Below are positions 21,800 through 33,189 of a DNA stretch of 64,000 bases, piece after piece; within the stretch, counting starts at the first letter, position 1; each line of letters begins with the position of its first letter. Where the stretch lies: assembly GCF_001649575.2 (NCBI RefSeq), contig NC_051437.1, forward strand, positions 19,127,350 through 19,191,349. The letters are read 5' to 3'. Source of the stretch: Kryptolebias marmoratus. Taxonomy: Eukaryota > Chordata > Actinopteri > Cyprinodontiformes > Rivulidae. The translations under genes and the position numbers were made by a program. The notes below the pieces were generated by a model. The model did not search any database, was not told the DNA's origin, and was given only the letters and a program-made list of their open reading frames with translations.

Positions 21800-24700
21800 A
21801 TGAGGACGGCGGAGCTGCTGTTTGTTGTGGGAGTGTGTGTGCTGAGCGTCACATCTGCCCTGAAAATCTGTGCTTTTAATGTCCAGAGTTTTGGGGAATC
21901 GAAGGCGAACAACAAGAGAGTTATGGGGATTTTACTGAAGGTGCTTAGTTGTGTGTGTTTGGGGCAAACTTTTACAGAGCAGCAAAAAGGCAAAACTGGA
22001 CACCTGATGGATCTATTCCGTTCTTTTTTTGTTTATTCTTTGCTCCCAAGATTCTCTCTCGGTGCGACTTGTGTCTCGTTCAGGAGGTCCGAGACTCTAA
22101 GGGAGAAGTGATTCAAGCTTTGGTCAAAGATCTTAACAGGTGTGGACCTTTATTGGTTAGAAGATGCGATGAGATTGGACTTTAATGCCGTGTTTTGCTG
22201 TTTTTCTCTGCAGATTTGACAAATCCAACTCCTATTCGTATCTAGAAAGTGAAAGGCTGGGCAGGAAGAGCTACAAGGAGCAATACGTCTATATATACAG
22301 GTAGCTTATAAAGTATATCCCAGCTTGTTTCTTTAAAGGGAAACAGGTCCTCTCAGGCCTCTCCTATCTGATTACCTCCAGGAGCAACATGCTGAAGGTC
22401 AAGGAGCATTATCAGTACCCTAAACTGGAGGGAGACGGGACGAATGAAACAGAGGTTTTCTCCAGGGAGCCTTTCGTCGTCCGCTTTCACTCCCCAACTA
22501 CACGTAAGACTCAAGGAAACGTAAATTCAGACCGTCTCAAACCTAAAAACAGACATCCCTGTTTCAGGACAATCAGGTCACTTGGATAAAGTTTGATTGT
22601 TGTGAGGACGTTTGAAAAGAGGGCAACGCAAAAACCAACAACAATCTTCCAGAAACAGTACACTGTAGTCAGGAATAATGTGGGAAAAGAGATGAGATGT
22701 TTCTGCCTCTTCTTGTGGCAAAGTCAAGCTTTATGTTCATCAAACTCGATGTTAATTAAAAGAAAACAGTCTAAAAATAAACCAAACATGACAGGGATAA
22801 CACTTTTATGAGTTTCCAGAGTAGCTAAACTGTGTTAATGTCCCAGATTCCTGCTTTTAGAAAAAAAACCTTTAGGAGGACCTTCCAGATGAGTGACTCT
22901 TATTGTGCTTCTTATATCATTTAATCAACCAGAAAAAATCAGATTAGCAACAAACAAAATACGTCAGGAGGACTAGTTTGTTTCAGATGATATCTAACTG
23001 CGATCTTTAACCCTGACTGCTCGATGTACTGAGAGGATCCTGTGTTTAAATCTTTAGAAAGTAAAATAATAATTAGGATTAAATAGCATGTCTGGTGTAA
23101 CAATAATGAAAAAAACATGAAGAGTCTCTCTTCTTTTTTAAGAGTAAAGTGCTGCAGTGCAGAATATGAGTCCCCTCAGGACACATGAATGCACATTTAA
23201 GAGTTTGATTGTGCAAAAAAAATTATAAGCAATGGTGGAGTAAAACAAAAGGAAACAACCTGACGGGTGATTTTTCTCTATACAACCAAAAACATCGATT
23301 TAAGCCTTAACAGTGAGGAGGTTTGGGAATCTGGGGGGAGTGCTTTTGCTGTCTATCAGAATCAGTAAACGATTAGTCTGAGCGATCGTCCTCATGCTGC
23401 GAGGAAACACTTCAGTCTTAATGGGAATAGTTTCTTCTGTTGGAGATAAGGAGGCACCAGGGGTGAACAAGGAAGTGATCAGAGACTTTGGCCTTCATTG
23501 ATCTGAGCACAGAAGAACACCTAAAGGAGACTGAACAATCCTTCTTAATACCATTGTCAAAAAAAACAAACAAATGATGGTTTCATTCCCTCCAAGAGAC
23601 TTGTAAACCTAATGCTGGATGTGTGAAAGTGATTCATGCAGCATGTGGAAACAAAACACTCTTTTTGTTGTGTTTCTGCCTTTAATTTATCCTTTATCTT
23701 CACGTGTCCCACGGCAAACTGTCCTGCGTGTTTCTGCTCCAAAATCCAAAGGAATGAATTACCTCAACAGCTTCTAATCATGTCCTCCAGGATCCTGTTT
23801 CCAACAAATTAACTCAAACCAGGCGTGCTGAAGGAGACGTGCAGGGCAGCGTGCTCCAAGGGCCAGGACTGTGTTTATCTGACGTCCGCTAAAAGAAAGC
23901 ACATTTCTGAAACCAGAGTGAAAATATTATTTAAATGAAAAATTAAATCAAACGAAGCTGCTGCAGCCATAAAACTGGACACGTTCAAACGTCAAACACC
24001 TTGATTAAAGGCCGTGTCGTTATGTTACGATGCAGTAAGACGTGAAAGATTCACTCCTGGAATAAAGTGTTCGTTTTCAGAGCTGAAGGATTTCGTCCTG
24101 ATTGGGCAGCACACGTCGCCCAAATCTGCCATGAAGGAGATCGATGAGCTGTTCACCGTCGTCAAGAGGATTTCCAAGAAGTGGAGGACCGACGTAGGTT
24201 GAACCACATCGTTAATGGCATTATCGTCCCAACCTCCACGTTGGTTTCTCTCCTCCTTCAGCTGGGTAATGTAGCCACTTGTGTGTTTCGTTCACAAAAG
24301 AACTTGATGATCTTAGGGGACCTGAACGCCGGCTGCAGCTACGTCACCAACAAGGGTTGGAAGGGCGTGCGTTTGAGGAGCGACCCCACATTTCGATGGC
24401 TGATCGGAGACGAGCAGGACACCACCGTGAGGGAGAAGACGCGCTGCGCTTACGACAGGTGGGACTGAGCGGCGCGTCACTGTTTCAATTCAGTTCAATT
24501 CAATTCAAAAATACTTTATTAATCCCAAAGGGAAATTAAATGTTGACGTAGCTCATTTAAATCAAGGAGTTATTATAGATGGTGATGGCTGTGGGCAGGA
24601 AAGATCACCTGTAGCGGTCCGTTTTACAACTAATCTGAAGAAGCCTTTGACTAAAGAGACTCTGTTTTCCGATGACGGTCTCATGAAGAGGATGGTCAGG

Positions 24701-25188
24701 GTTGTCTATGATTTCCTTGATTTTATGCAAAATCCTTCTTTGCATCATCATCTCCAGAGGTTCCACAGTCATCCCCAGAACAGAACCAGCTTTCTTTATC
24801 AGGTTGTTGAGCCTTTTTAGGTCCCTGGCTCTGATGCTGGGGACCTAAAAAGGCTCAAGAACCTGATAAAGAAGGCTGGTTTGAGACTGGGTGGGTGTTT
24901 GTTTTCTGAAGGGGGGTTTAATCGTCTCCACACAGGATCGTCGTGCACGGACAGGAGGTCGTGTCCGGCGTGGTGCCGGGTTCGGCTCAACCCTTCAACT
25001 TTAAAGAGACCTTCCACCTGACAGAGGCAGAGGTACACCATGACAGAGATATCCCTGACTTCAGATCCCTTCGGAACAATAATCCTGTTGATTCGATTTC
25101 TCTTCAGGCTCTTGAGGTGAGCGACCATTTTCCCGTCGAAGTTGACCTGAAGCCCAGCCGTCGTTACCTCTTCCGCCATGAGCTGTAG
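21800..25188 (+). CDS. dnase1l1: deoxyribonuclease-1-like nuclease, DNase1L1-type
   Basis: Secreted or lumenal divalent-cation-dependent endonuclease of the DNase I family. Eight exons: 21800-21940, 22051-22139, 22214-22300, 22382-22503, 24081-24193, 24301-24458, 24936-25032 and 25108-25188. They total 888 bases, or 295 residues plus stop. The signal peptide is about residues 1-19. Catalytic residues align with DNase I: E59 in CLVQEV, E99 in YKEQYVYIYR, H157 in LIGQHTSP, D191 and N193 in GDLNAGCSY, and H276 in SDHFPVEV. All are intact. The protein ends at FRHEL and lacks the hydrophobic GPI-type tail of human DNASE1L1. The L1 assignment rests on similarity and on closeness to emd; fish also have other DNase1-like paralogues. 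Intron 4 (22504-24080) holds no recognisable element. Confidence 0.88.
24480..24881 (-). mobile_element. 5'-truncated LINE with inverted 5' end in a dnase1l1 intron
   Basis: The left edge is a tail of TTCAATTCAATTCAA plus ACTTTATTAATCCCAAAGGG, a hallmark 3' end of a teleost LINE in reverse orientation. The minus strand then encodes a degenerate C-terminal reverse-transcriptase tail (pattern RLNNLIKKAGSVLGM). At 24784-24824 and 24841-24881 two 41-bp arms form an inverted repeat (39/41 match) around a 16-bp spacer, so the 5' end was inverted and duplicated. It lies in the intron 24459-24935 and does not interrupt coding sequence. Confidence 0.75.
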
Positions 25189-25255
25189 ATCCAGCCAGAT
25201 GACTACCAACAGCTTTCTCTCTCTCTTTTTTTTGTTTTTTATTTAACTTGATTTT

Positions 25256-25261
25256 AATAAA
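25256..25261 (+). terminator. polyadenylation signal of dnase1l1-like gene
   Basis: AATAAA 68 bases after the stop codon. Confidence 0.6.
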
Positions 25262-25780
25262 TTAAAACAACCATACATATATATTTTTGCTGACAGTCTT
25301 TTTGGTTCTTTAAAAATGCCTCTAACTTCTCGTCGGACTCGTCACAGTCGCGCCTATAAACATTGTTTCAGAGTGAAGGAACTGCGCGTTCGACTGCCGG
25401 GGTTTATGTTGTGCTTCTGAAACCAAACCCACATCAAAGTTGACATCATTTCTCGAGCTCATGAAGGTGCCTACGTGCAGCAGCTGAAAACACAAAACAT
25501 TCGTTTAAGGATTTTATTTTGGCAAAGACAAAACCCTGAAAGGGCTGCCTTTGAACTTCAACTTTTATGGTAAGTTCATATTTAATCCACTTTTGGTTTT
25601 TGCCTTTGACGCAAATATCTTAGCCCTGATGTGTACATTTATGCCCTATCCGTTCGACAGGAAACCACTTGCAGCAGATGAGAGTTACTTCAAGCTCTCT
25701 TTCTTTTCGACAGAAGGGACAGGCTTGAAAATAAAACAACACATATCCTAATTTGAATCTTGATTTGTCCGACAGTAAAG

Positions 25781-28206
25781 ATGGATGGGTTTGCTGATCT
25801 CTTTACCGATGCCTTCTCAGGTAAGGAAGCGATTTGCATTGTGATTTATCCGAGTTTTGTTGCTTCATCTTTCAACAAACAACTCTCATTACAGAGTCTT
25901 CTGTTCCATCCTTTACCGATGGAGATTTGGACTTTGAGAGTTTGAGTTTCGACGACAAGAGGGAGGAAGACAGCACAGAGAATTCAACAACAACGACGGA
26001 CGAGGCTCTGCTTCAGGAAGCGACAGACGAGAGTGAAGCTTTGCTGGGCAAGGCGACCGCAGGCACTCCGCTTGTGGTTGAAGACGAAGAGTCGACCGGG
26101 GATGAAAGCGACGAGGAGGAGTTTGAGAGCAAAGACGGCTACACCAGCTCCGAGGAGGGAAGTTCCTCCTCTGGAGAAGATGTGGAGGAGAATGTCAGAG
26201 CAGCGGAGGAACCGGGAGATTTGTTGATGTCAGTCTGCTGCAGCGACAACCCGTACGACGCCCGAAACGAGGACGTAATCTTTGCCGAGGGACAACCTGT
26301 GGCCTCAGAGGGGGCAGATGACCCTGAAGATAGTAACAAGGTGCAAGGTGAGGCCGAGAGTGATGAGGAGGCGTCCTATTTTGGAGGAATCCCTGAACGT
26401 GGAGAGGAAACGCTGGCAACGGTAGTGGAAGGTGCTGAGGCTGAAGAGGACAAACGAGGAACAGAAGAGTCGTCCGATTCTGACCGTGAAGACATGACAG
26501 TTAAAGAAGAAGAAAATGTCCTGCCCCAGGAGGCTGAAAACCCCTCCGAGGTCAGTCCCACGGTGGAAGATAGTTTGGAGTTTCCACCCTTATCTATGCA
26601 GAATCTGCAGGATCTCATCACTGAAGTTGAGGGTGATGAGTTTGCCGTGAAAATGACGGAGTTCACAGGAGATGAGCACCAAGAGGCGGGCGAAACCATC
26701 GCAGATTATCCGTCGGACTTCTCCTCCGGTGAATACACTGGAGCTGAGCTGAATGCCTCGCCTCTTGCGAAGCAGGAGCACGGAGCTGTGACCGAACTCC
26801 CGTGGGTCAGCCGCGCTGAGGACTCAGGATGTGAGAAGGATGATGGCTTTTTGTGCAGCACAGACTTGGAGGTGGACGCTGACAAGATCAGGAGCCTGGA
26901 TGCAGCAGTCGGAGAGCACAATGGGAGAGAATCAGAGCGTTTGTTGGCTGTGACGGGTGAGAGCAGCTCCTGCAGCTCCAGTGACGGCGACGAGCCTCGG
27001 AGAGGAACCAGAGACGAGCTCTTGGACAATCTGAGCGTCCGAAACGCTGAAAACAACAAGGAGCTGGAGGTCGTCGAGCTTCAGGAGTTTTCCAGGTGGA
27101 GCAGCTCCTACGATAACACCATAAAGGACAGATTTGATCCAGCAGATTTCATCAGGTCAGGCTTCGACGCGTCAAAAACCGACACCCTCCTGTCTGAGTA
27201 CCCGTTAACCACAGAGGACACAGATGAGACCGAGGACACGTCCTCAGATGAGAATCAGTGTCCCGCTGATGATGCAAACTGCTACTCTGTGGTGCAAAGC
27301 GTAACGACGAGCCCCTCTAATCAGGGATCCATCGACGACAGCTTCTTCTTCAACACCGATTCCTCTGAGGCCACCGAGGAGGGGCAGCTGGACGACGACG
27401 AAGACGAGGAGAGGAGAAACTCCGAACAGATGAAGGAGAGGATCGAGGCTTTCAAGAGGTTTTACGACAACAGCGATGACGAGAACGGAAGAGAGGGTGA
27501 GCGTTTGGGACCAAACTAGAGCAGAGTGAGGTCAGTCAGGTTCTTCATCACTTACCTAAATGTTTATGTTTTCAGAGAGACAGGCAAAAGTTCAGTTCTG
27601 TGCAGACCCACTCTCCCAAGTCAACTACTATGAAACTGACAGGTAGGTAAAAATCCCATCAATTATAAAACATTACTTTGGTTGAACATTAAATACAGCT
27701 TGACTGAAAGTGTTTATGGTTTACTCTTCTCTCAGCAGCGACAGAGATTCAATCAGCAGCTCCTCAGACATGGAGGAGGACCTGAGCTCTGAGGTAAGAC
27801 GCGTCTTTGTTTACACGTAAGAACAAACATGGCGGGGCATACACAAAACGCATGACGAATACCGTCTCGTGTCTCTGTGTCCAGGAGCCGAGGGAGCCTA
27901 AAGACACCCCGGAAGTAACCCCTGACTGTGAGCCCCCAAACCCTGAGCCGCCACAGAGTGTGCCAGAAGTCAGAGACACTCAAACCTGCACAAAAACATA
28001 CAAGGTCCATGCAGTTCTGGCCTTCTGCTGATTTAAACTCTGTTCTTTCTTCTTTTTAAGGTCACTGTGCTGTTTTTTTGTTCTCACAGGGTTTCAGTGG
28101 GCTGAAGCTGATGGTAACGTTGGGTGTCGGGACGATGATGGGACTCCTGATGTTCTGGCTGATCACAGAGCAACCCGACTGGTTCAGCGATTTTTTCTCT
28201 GTTTAG
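25781..28206 (+). CDS. unrecognised acidic protein with C-terminal membrane anchor
   Basis: Not recognised. Six exons: 25781-25820, 25895-27496, 27576-27642, 27736-27793, 27885-28004 and 28090-28206. They total 2004 bases, or 667 residues plus stop. The ATG at 25781 opens MDGFADLFTDAFS, which splices in frame into one very large exon. Most of the protein is rich in Glu, Asp and Ser and looks disordered, with many acidic serine clusters resembling CK2 sites. A more ordered block with KERIEAFKRFYDNSDDEN ends the large exon. Near the C-terminus one hydrophobic span (about residues 634-655, LKLMVTLGVGTMMGLLMFWL) is followed by 12 residues, which suggests a tail-anchored protein with a cytosolic body. 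There is no signal peptide. Open frame, splice sites and a polyA signal support a real gene. It sits between the nuclease and emd, all on the plus strand. Confidence 0.8.
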
Positions 28207-28251
28207 GGCTGCAGCTCGTTTCGGTCCTTTTTTAATGAAAACATCAACAAT

Positions 28252-28270
28252 AACAACAACAACAACAACA
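28252..28270. repeat. (AAC)n microsatellite in 3' UTR
   Basis: An AAC run in the 3' UTR of the acidic protein gene. Confidence 0.9.
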
Positions 28271-28348
28271 AAAAATATTGTTTTTGTAAAATAAAATACA
28301 GAAAAACCTCTGCACATGCACAAACTCCAACTTGTTGTATGTTTGCCT

Positions 28349-28354
28349 AATAAA
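28349..28354 (+). terminator. polyadenylation signal of the acidic protein gene
   Basis: AATAAA about 145 bases after the stop codon at 28206. Confidence 0.6.
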
Positions 28355-28554
28355 TAGTTATTTTTGTTTGAATTGATGTTGCTATTTTTTGCTTTGCAAC
28401 TGTAAAACAATATTTTCTCTTGTTCATTTTTAAAAGCATTCATATCTTGACAAGCCTTGATAAGTTAGGTTACAGATTTAACAAAACTGGGAGTAAAATT
28501 CAGATACTGTACAACTCAGACTAATTTACAATAAAAAAAAAATCCAGTGCAACA

Positions 28555-28590
28555 AGTCATGCAACAATTTTATAAAATTGTTGCATGACT
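28555..28590. repeat. perfect 36-bp palindrome
   Basis: Two 18-base arms (AGTCATGCAACAATTTTA and its exact reverse complement) meet with no spacer. The palindrome stands at the left edge of the dispersed-repeat array that follows. Confidence 0.95.
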
Positions 28591-29445
28591 TTACTTGAAC
28601 TATGTGTTGCTCTGATGGGAGCTACCAGCACATCAAGTTTTAGCTCAATATCGGTAAAATTGACTGAATTAGGGTCATTTTTGTGTTGGTTAATGTTTAT
28701 TAGCTGTGGTGGCCATCTTAAATTGGGGTGACTCAAAAAGGTAATCAATTGTAAATGTCTACCCAGTGATTACTTTTTGAAAGTTTCATTAAAATCCATT
28801 TTGTGGTTCATGAAATATTTTGCTAACAGACAAACAGGATTTACACAAACACTTAATGCTCCAGTTTAAGGTAAAAAATATTGCACAACATGTAGTGCTC
28901 AGAATATGTGCTGTGGATGACTGTCTGGTACTACCATTGCAAATTTTAGCTCATTATTTTTAAAAATCTGCAAAGTTAAAGACATGTTTGTGTTTCCTTG
29001 TGTTAGTTGGCTGTGTGGCCATCTTGAATTAGGTTAACTCATAAAGTTATTATGTTCAAGACATCTACCTAATGATAACTTATTGAAAGTTTAATTAAAA
29101 TCCATTTGTTGGTTCATGAGATATTTTGCTAACAGGCAGACAGACTTGACTCCAATAGTTAAAGGCAAAGTTTTAAGAACAAATATTGCACGATCAGATG
29201 GTGCTTGGGGTGTAAATTGGGGATGACTCTCAGCTACTACCAGACCAAATTTTAGCTCAATAACTATAAAACTGACTGACTTGTAGCCATTTTTCTGTTT
29301 TCTAAGGTCGCTTAGCTATAGCAGCTATCTTGAATCGGGTTGACTCTAAAAGTTAATGAGTTGTAAACGTACATCTAATGATTACTTTTTGTGAGTTTCA
29401 CTTAAATCCGTCCGCTGGTTCATGAGATATTTTGCTAACACGACA
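28591..29445 (+). repeat. tandem array of the dispersed ~300-bp repeat, copy C
   Basis: Three successive units, each closed by the end block AGTTTCATTAAAATCC...GGTTCATGAGATATTTTGCTAACA or a close variant. The blocks end at about 28830, 29135 and 29440, so the period is about 305 bases. Each unit also carries an ACCAAATTTTAGCTCA core and a GGCCATCTTGAATTGGG block. The array stops about 375 bases before the emd start codon. Confidence 0.85.
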
Positions 29446-29819
29446 GAAACCCGCAGGAACACGGTGTGCTTTAAGCAGAAGAACGTTAAAGATACAGCAT
29501 CATTCCGCCCGCGGGAGGCGCTGTTCGTCACCACGGAGGAAAACAGAAAACAAATCCGACGAAGAAGACCTAAGAAGAAAACGGAAGTGGATAAAAAAGT
29601 GCGCTCGTTTTTACTTCTTGGCTCAGCAGGCGAGGGCGGGGTTAGAACTCTCGACGTTAAATTAACCGTTTACCGAGTTTAACCGCCGCTACCCGCGCGA
29701 GGAAACGAGCTCCCATCGGTTGTTAATCCGGGGTTTTATTGTTTACGCTAACTGAAACGAAAGCTTAACCAAAGAATTAACGCACAGAAAAAAACAAAAT
29801 ATATATTTAAAAGAAAAAA

Positions 29820-32388
29820 ATGGCTTCGCTGAGTAACAAGTCCGCGGAGGAAATCGGCGAGCTGTTGGACGAATACGGAATAAAACACGGACCCGTGGTC
29901 GGTGAGTGGCTCAACCGTCGGGCCACCGAACTTCTCGGGCCTCCCGCCTGTTTGTCTGAAAGCCGTATTTTAGTTAAAGTTGGGTTTATTGCTCCTCATG
30001 TTTCAGTATGTTTATTTATCTTGTCTTTAACCAGAGTCCACCAGACGTCTGTATGAGAAAAAGCTGAAAGAGGCCATGGCAAAGGAGACGAAAGCTAAAC
30101 CATCATCTGATAAAACCTACTACAGAGAGGAGGGTGGGTAATTTATCCACTGAAGTCAAGGAAAGCTCAGTTTTAAAGGTTTTAAAACAGTTGTAGACTG
30201 TAAAATAATACCCCAGAAAGTGTGTACACATTCAGGTGTAACATCTCACACTGATTAATCACATTTAAATGGTACAATGTTTTCTAAATGCCTTATTTTA
30301 GCAAACTTGCCTATTAAACAAATTCTGTAACACTGATTTAAATGCTGGATAAACTCATCACTGTTTTATCCTTTATTGGACACGAATACAACTCTACTTT
30401 TGAGGGTAAAAAGTAAACTAATCTGTGTTTTTATTTATTTATCCACTTCAGTTTTGTTTGCGAATAGATGGTCGTAACTGAAGCTGTTGTGTAAATGCAT
30501 AGAAAACAGAAATAAAAGTGCATAAATGAAAAATTATGAAGTTCACAAATTTCTAATAACAGCTGGCATGAAATGGGAAAGGAGAAATAAACACAAACCA
30601 TTAACTATATTAAATAAAATGTTTAAGGCGTTTGTTTATGAACTGTTAATTTCTTATTTTGCCAAATCAATCATTTTTGTTACTAATGACAGAAAATTCA
30701 CCAGCAATGATAGATTCACTTAATAGTGCTAATAATTTAGTTAAAATATGTATGTCATTTCTATATAATTTTGCAGCACGTCAGCAGAAACTTTAATGTT
30801 TGTTTGTTTGTTTACACAGAGGAGGAAGTCACCTATGTCTACAGGACGCCGGTAAGCATCTCTTCACGCCTCATTCAGGTGTTTTTGTGATATTAACCTT
30901 TTTATAATTCGAATGATGTCTTTGATGGCAGAATTTCACATTTCTGGTTAGTTTAACAGCCTTTTGTCATCATTACATGTCCAAAAATCACACATTTATC
31001 TGAATTATTTTTTTTTGTTTTGATCAAAAGCTTAGATGAAGAACATGAGGAGTGTTTATGTCATATTTCTTATAAAAACATCTTTTTTTATCATCTCCCT
31101 CAACTTTTCAGACCAGAAACGAATGCTCTGGAGACAGGTGAGTTTGTTTCTCTGTTTTCGTCCCTAATCTGGATTGATTCACAAACTAACTGAGGTCTGT
31201 CTCGTCCGCGTAGAGGGACGTACATGAGGTCACGACCAGACTGGACTGGGAGGGAATATGGACACGAGTAAGTGTCAAACATACAAGCTGTTTTTGTCTT
31301 ATTTAGTTGGTGATCATTATTTTTATTTTAAAATAAAACATACAGCATATTTTCACCTCCCGTTTCTTCCTGCAGGACTTCCTACTCGGACTACACCCAG
31401 TCCAGGTCTGAATACGGAGGAAGAGATTTTGCTGAGCAGTAAGTGTTTCTGTGAAAAGAACAAAAGATGTTTTAACATGACATTTGGGTTTTTTCCATCT
31501 GCAGTTGAGCTTTACTGCAATTAGTTCTGATTATTCTTATATCGTTCAATAATTAGCCTCAAAATAAATCTAAAAGATTCTCCGCCTTCATCTGAAAACG
31601 AGTTTCCCTTTCTGTATTTCTTTACAGCAGTTATTCCTCAAACAAATATTCTTTCTTACCAGCATGAGAAACAGTATAAGGCCCAACGTAAATTATACTA
31701 AGGATTTAGAGAAAATGTTTATCAAAACAATCTAAAACCAGACAAATAACATGTTTAGGATTATATTAAACAACTCTCAAAGTTGTTTCTTTTTTCTGTG
31801 TAATAATTGAGTTAATAAAGATGTTATCTGTTAATCCTGGTAACTAAACTAACAGATAATCTGCCTTTAAATCCAAGTTCTCTAACAGGTACGTCCTCAG
31901 AAATAATCCTTTGTCTTTATAACCGTTTATAATTTCCTCTAAAATTGAACATTTTTCTCTGCCGGCTGCGGAAACACCAGGAAATCCCTTCGTATAAAGG
32001 TTGGCGTCACTCCAGGCCAATAAAAATTGTTTTCAGAGGCAGGATTTAAAAATAAATTCGTCACTCTGAACTCGATTTGCTGCACGGCTCTTAGTCGTTT
32101 TAGCTTCAACCATCCAAGTCAAGCTCCTCCCACTTCCTGCGTTCTCTGAAGCCCACCTCCTGTCGTTTGCTCCGCAGGCCCGCCATGTACGACACCCCGT
32201 CCACCTACAGGAACTCGTCCCTCCATGCGGCGCCCGTGAAGTCGGGTCAGAAGGCCCCGGGGCCGGCGAAGTCGACCCGCCTCGTTCCGCTGTGGCTTCA
32301 GTTTTTCTTCTTCCTCGCCGTGGCCGTCTTCCTCTACTTCGTTTTCTCCAACATGGAGACGAATAAATCCATCGAAGGACTGGACTGA
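29820..32388 (+). CDS. emd: emerin, inner nuclear membrane LEM-domain protein
   Basis: Emerin binds BAF through its LEM domain and sits in the inner nuclear membrane. Seven exons: 29820-29901, 30035-30133, 30820-30851, 31112-31137, 31214-31267, 31377-31439 and 32178-32388. They total 567 bases, or 188 residues plus stop (human 254). The LEM domain fills about residues 1-45 (LLDEYGIKHGPVV, then STRRLYEKKL). The C-terminal anchor at about 157-175 follows RLVPLWLQF, matching the human RQVPLWGQ lead-in to its membrane span. The middle (YYREEEEEVTYVYRTP; Tyr/Arg/Ser-rich repeats) is shorter than in mammals. LEMD1 is the alternative LEM protein, but the C-terminal anchor favours emerin. Intron 6 (31440-32177) shows no element. 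Confidence 0.93.
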
Positions 32389-33156
32389 ACCAGTTTGTTT
32401 GTTTTTTATAAAACCAAACTGACGCAGAGGGGATTTCAAGCATTAAAAAACAGGAGAATGCATTTTAATTATTTTAAACGTTGAGGAAATTGTGGTTTTT
32501 GAAGTATTTGTGTTTCCAGTTCACTTTGCTTGCTTGCTCGTACCCATCTATATGTCAAATATTAGGTTTTGGTTTTTTTTTTTCTCTCAATGAGCTTCAC
32601 TACAGCAGCACCTGTCACATTAATGTATGATTAACTGTAAAAACACTAAATGTTTTTTGTTGCAACAGGATGCAGCGCTCTGTCCATCCAGATACGTGTC
32701 TCTGCTCCTTAAAGAAAGCAACAACTTTTATATTTTATCTGAAGCTGTGGGCAGGAAATCACAGCATAATGTCGTCGTATGATGAAACAAAAAGCTCTGC
32801 GCTGATGTTTGGTAACAAAGCTTTACTGGAAGCTTCTAAAGTTCAGTAAGACGCTGAATAACAAATCAAATGATCTGAATCCAAATAAGATTTAAATCGA
32901 TTCAGCAGATCTGTGAGCTCAGTGCAGTCAGGGTGGAAGGATGAGGTTTAAATTAAATTAAAGTGCCTTTGTGTTTGAATCGCAGTTGTGTACATGGGGT
33001 TTATTAGTTTCTTTACACAGGTGAGAGGGTTACAAGTAATCGTATTCATACAAATATTATTATTTAAGTGTCGAATCAGAGGTGCCAGGTTTTTGTACTG
33101 TATAATCCACACGTATCCCAGGTTTGTAACGTGTTTTGTATTTCAGTTCATATTAT

Positions 33157-33162
33157 AATAAA
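33157..33162 (+). terminator. polyadenylation signal of emd
   Basis: AATAAA about 770 bases past the emd stop codon, in a long AT-rich 3' UTR. Confidence 0.5.
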
Positions 33163-33189
33163 GAGCTTCTATATGTAAACATTCTCAGG

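Noticed and set aside
21800..22111. 103-residue continuous frame at the start of the nuclease
   Set aside because: The first 47 codons are real; the rest is read-through of intron 1. The spliced frame restores the DNase I alignment.
26139..27059. Minus-strand open frames across the large acidic exon
   Set aside because: Shadows of a Glu/Asp/Ser-rich exon, Ser-rich in reverse; no start context or homology.
28591..29445. Possible CRISPR-like or coding tandem repeat
   Set aside because: Units are about 305 bases, diverged and non-coding, in a vertebrate genome; not a CRISPR array.
32033..32443. Minus-strand frames of 136 and 106 residues
   Set aside because: They are antisense to the last emd exon, Arg/Gly-rich shadow translations.
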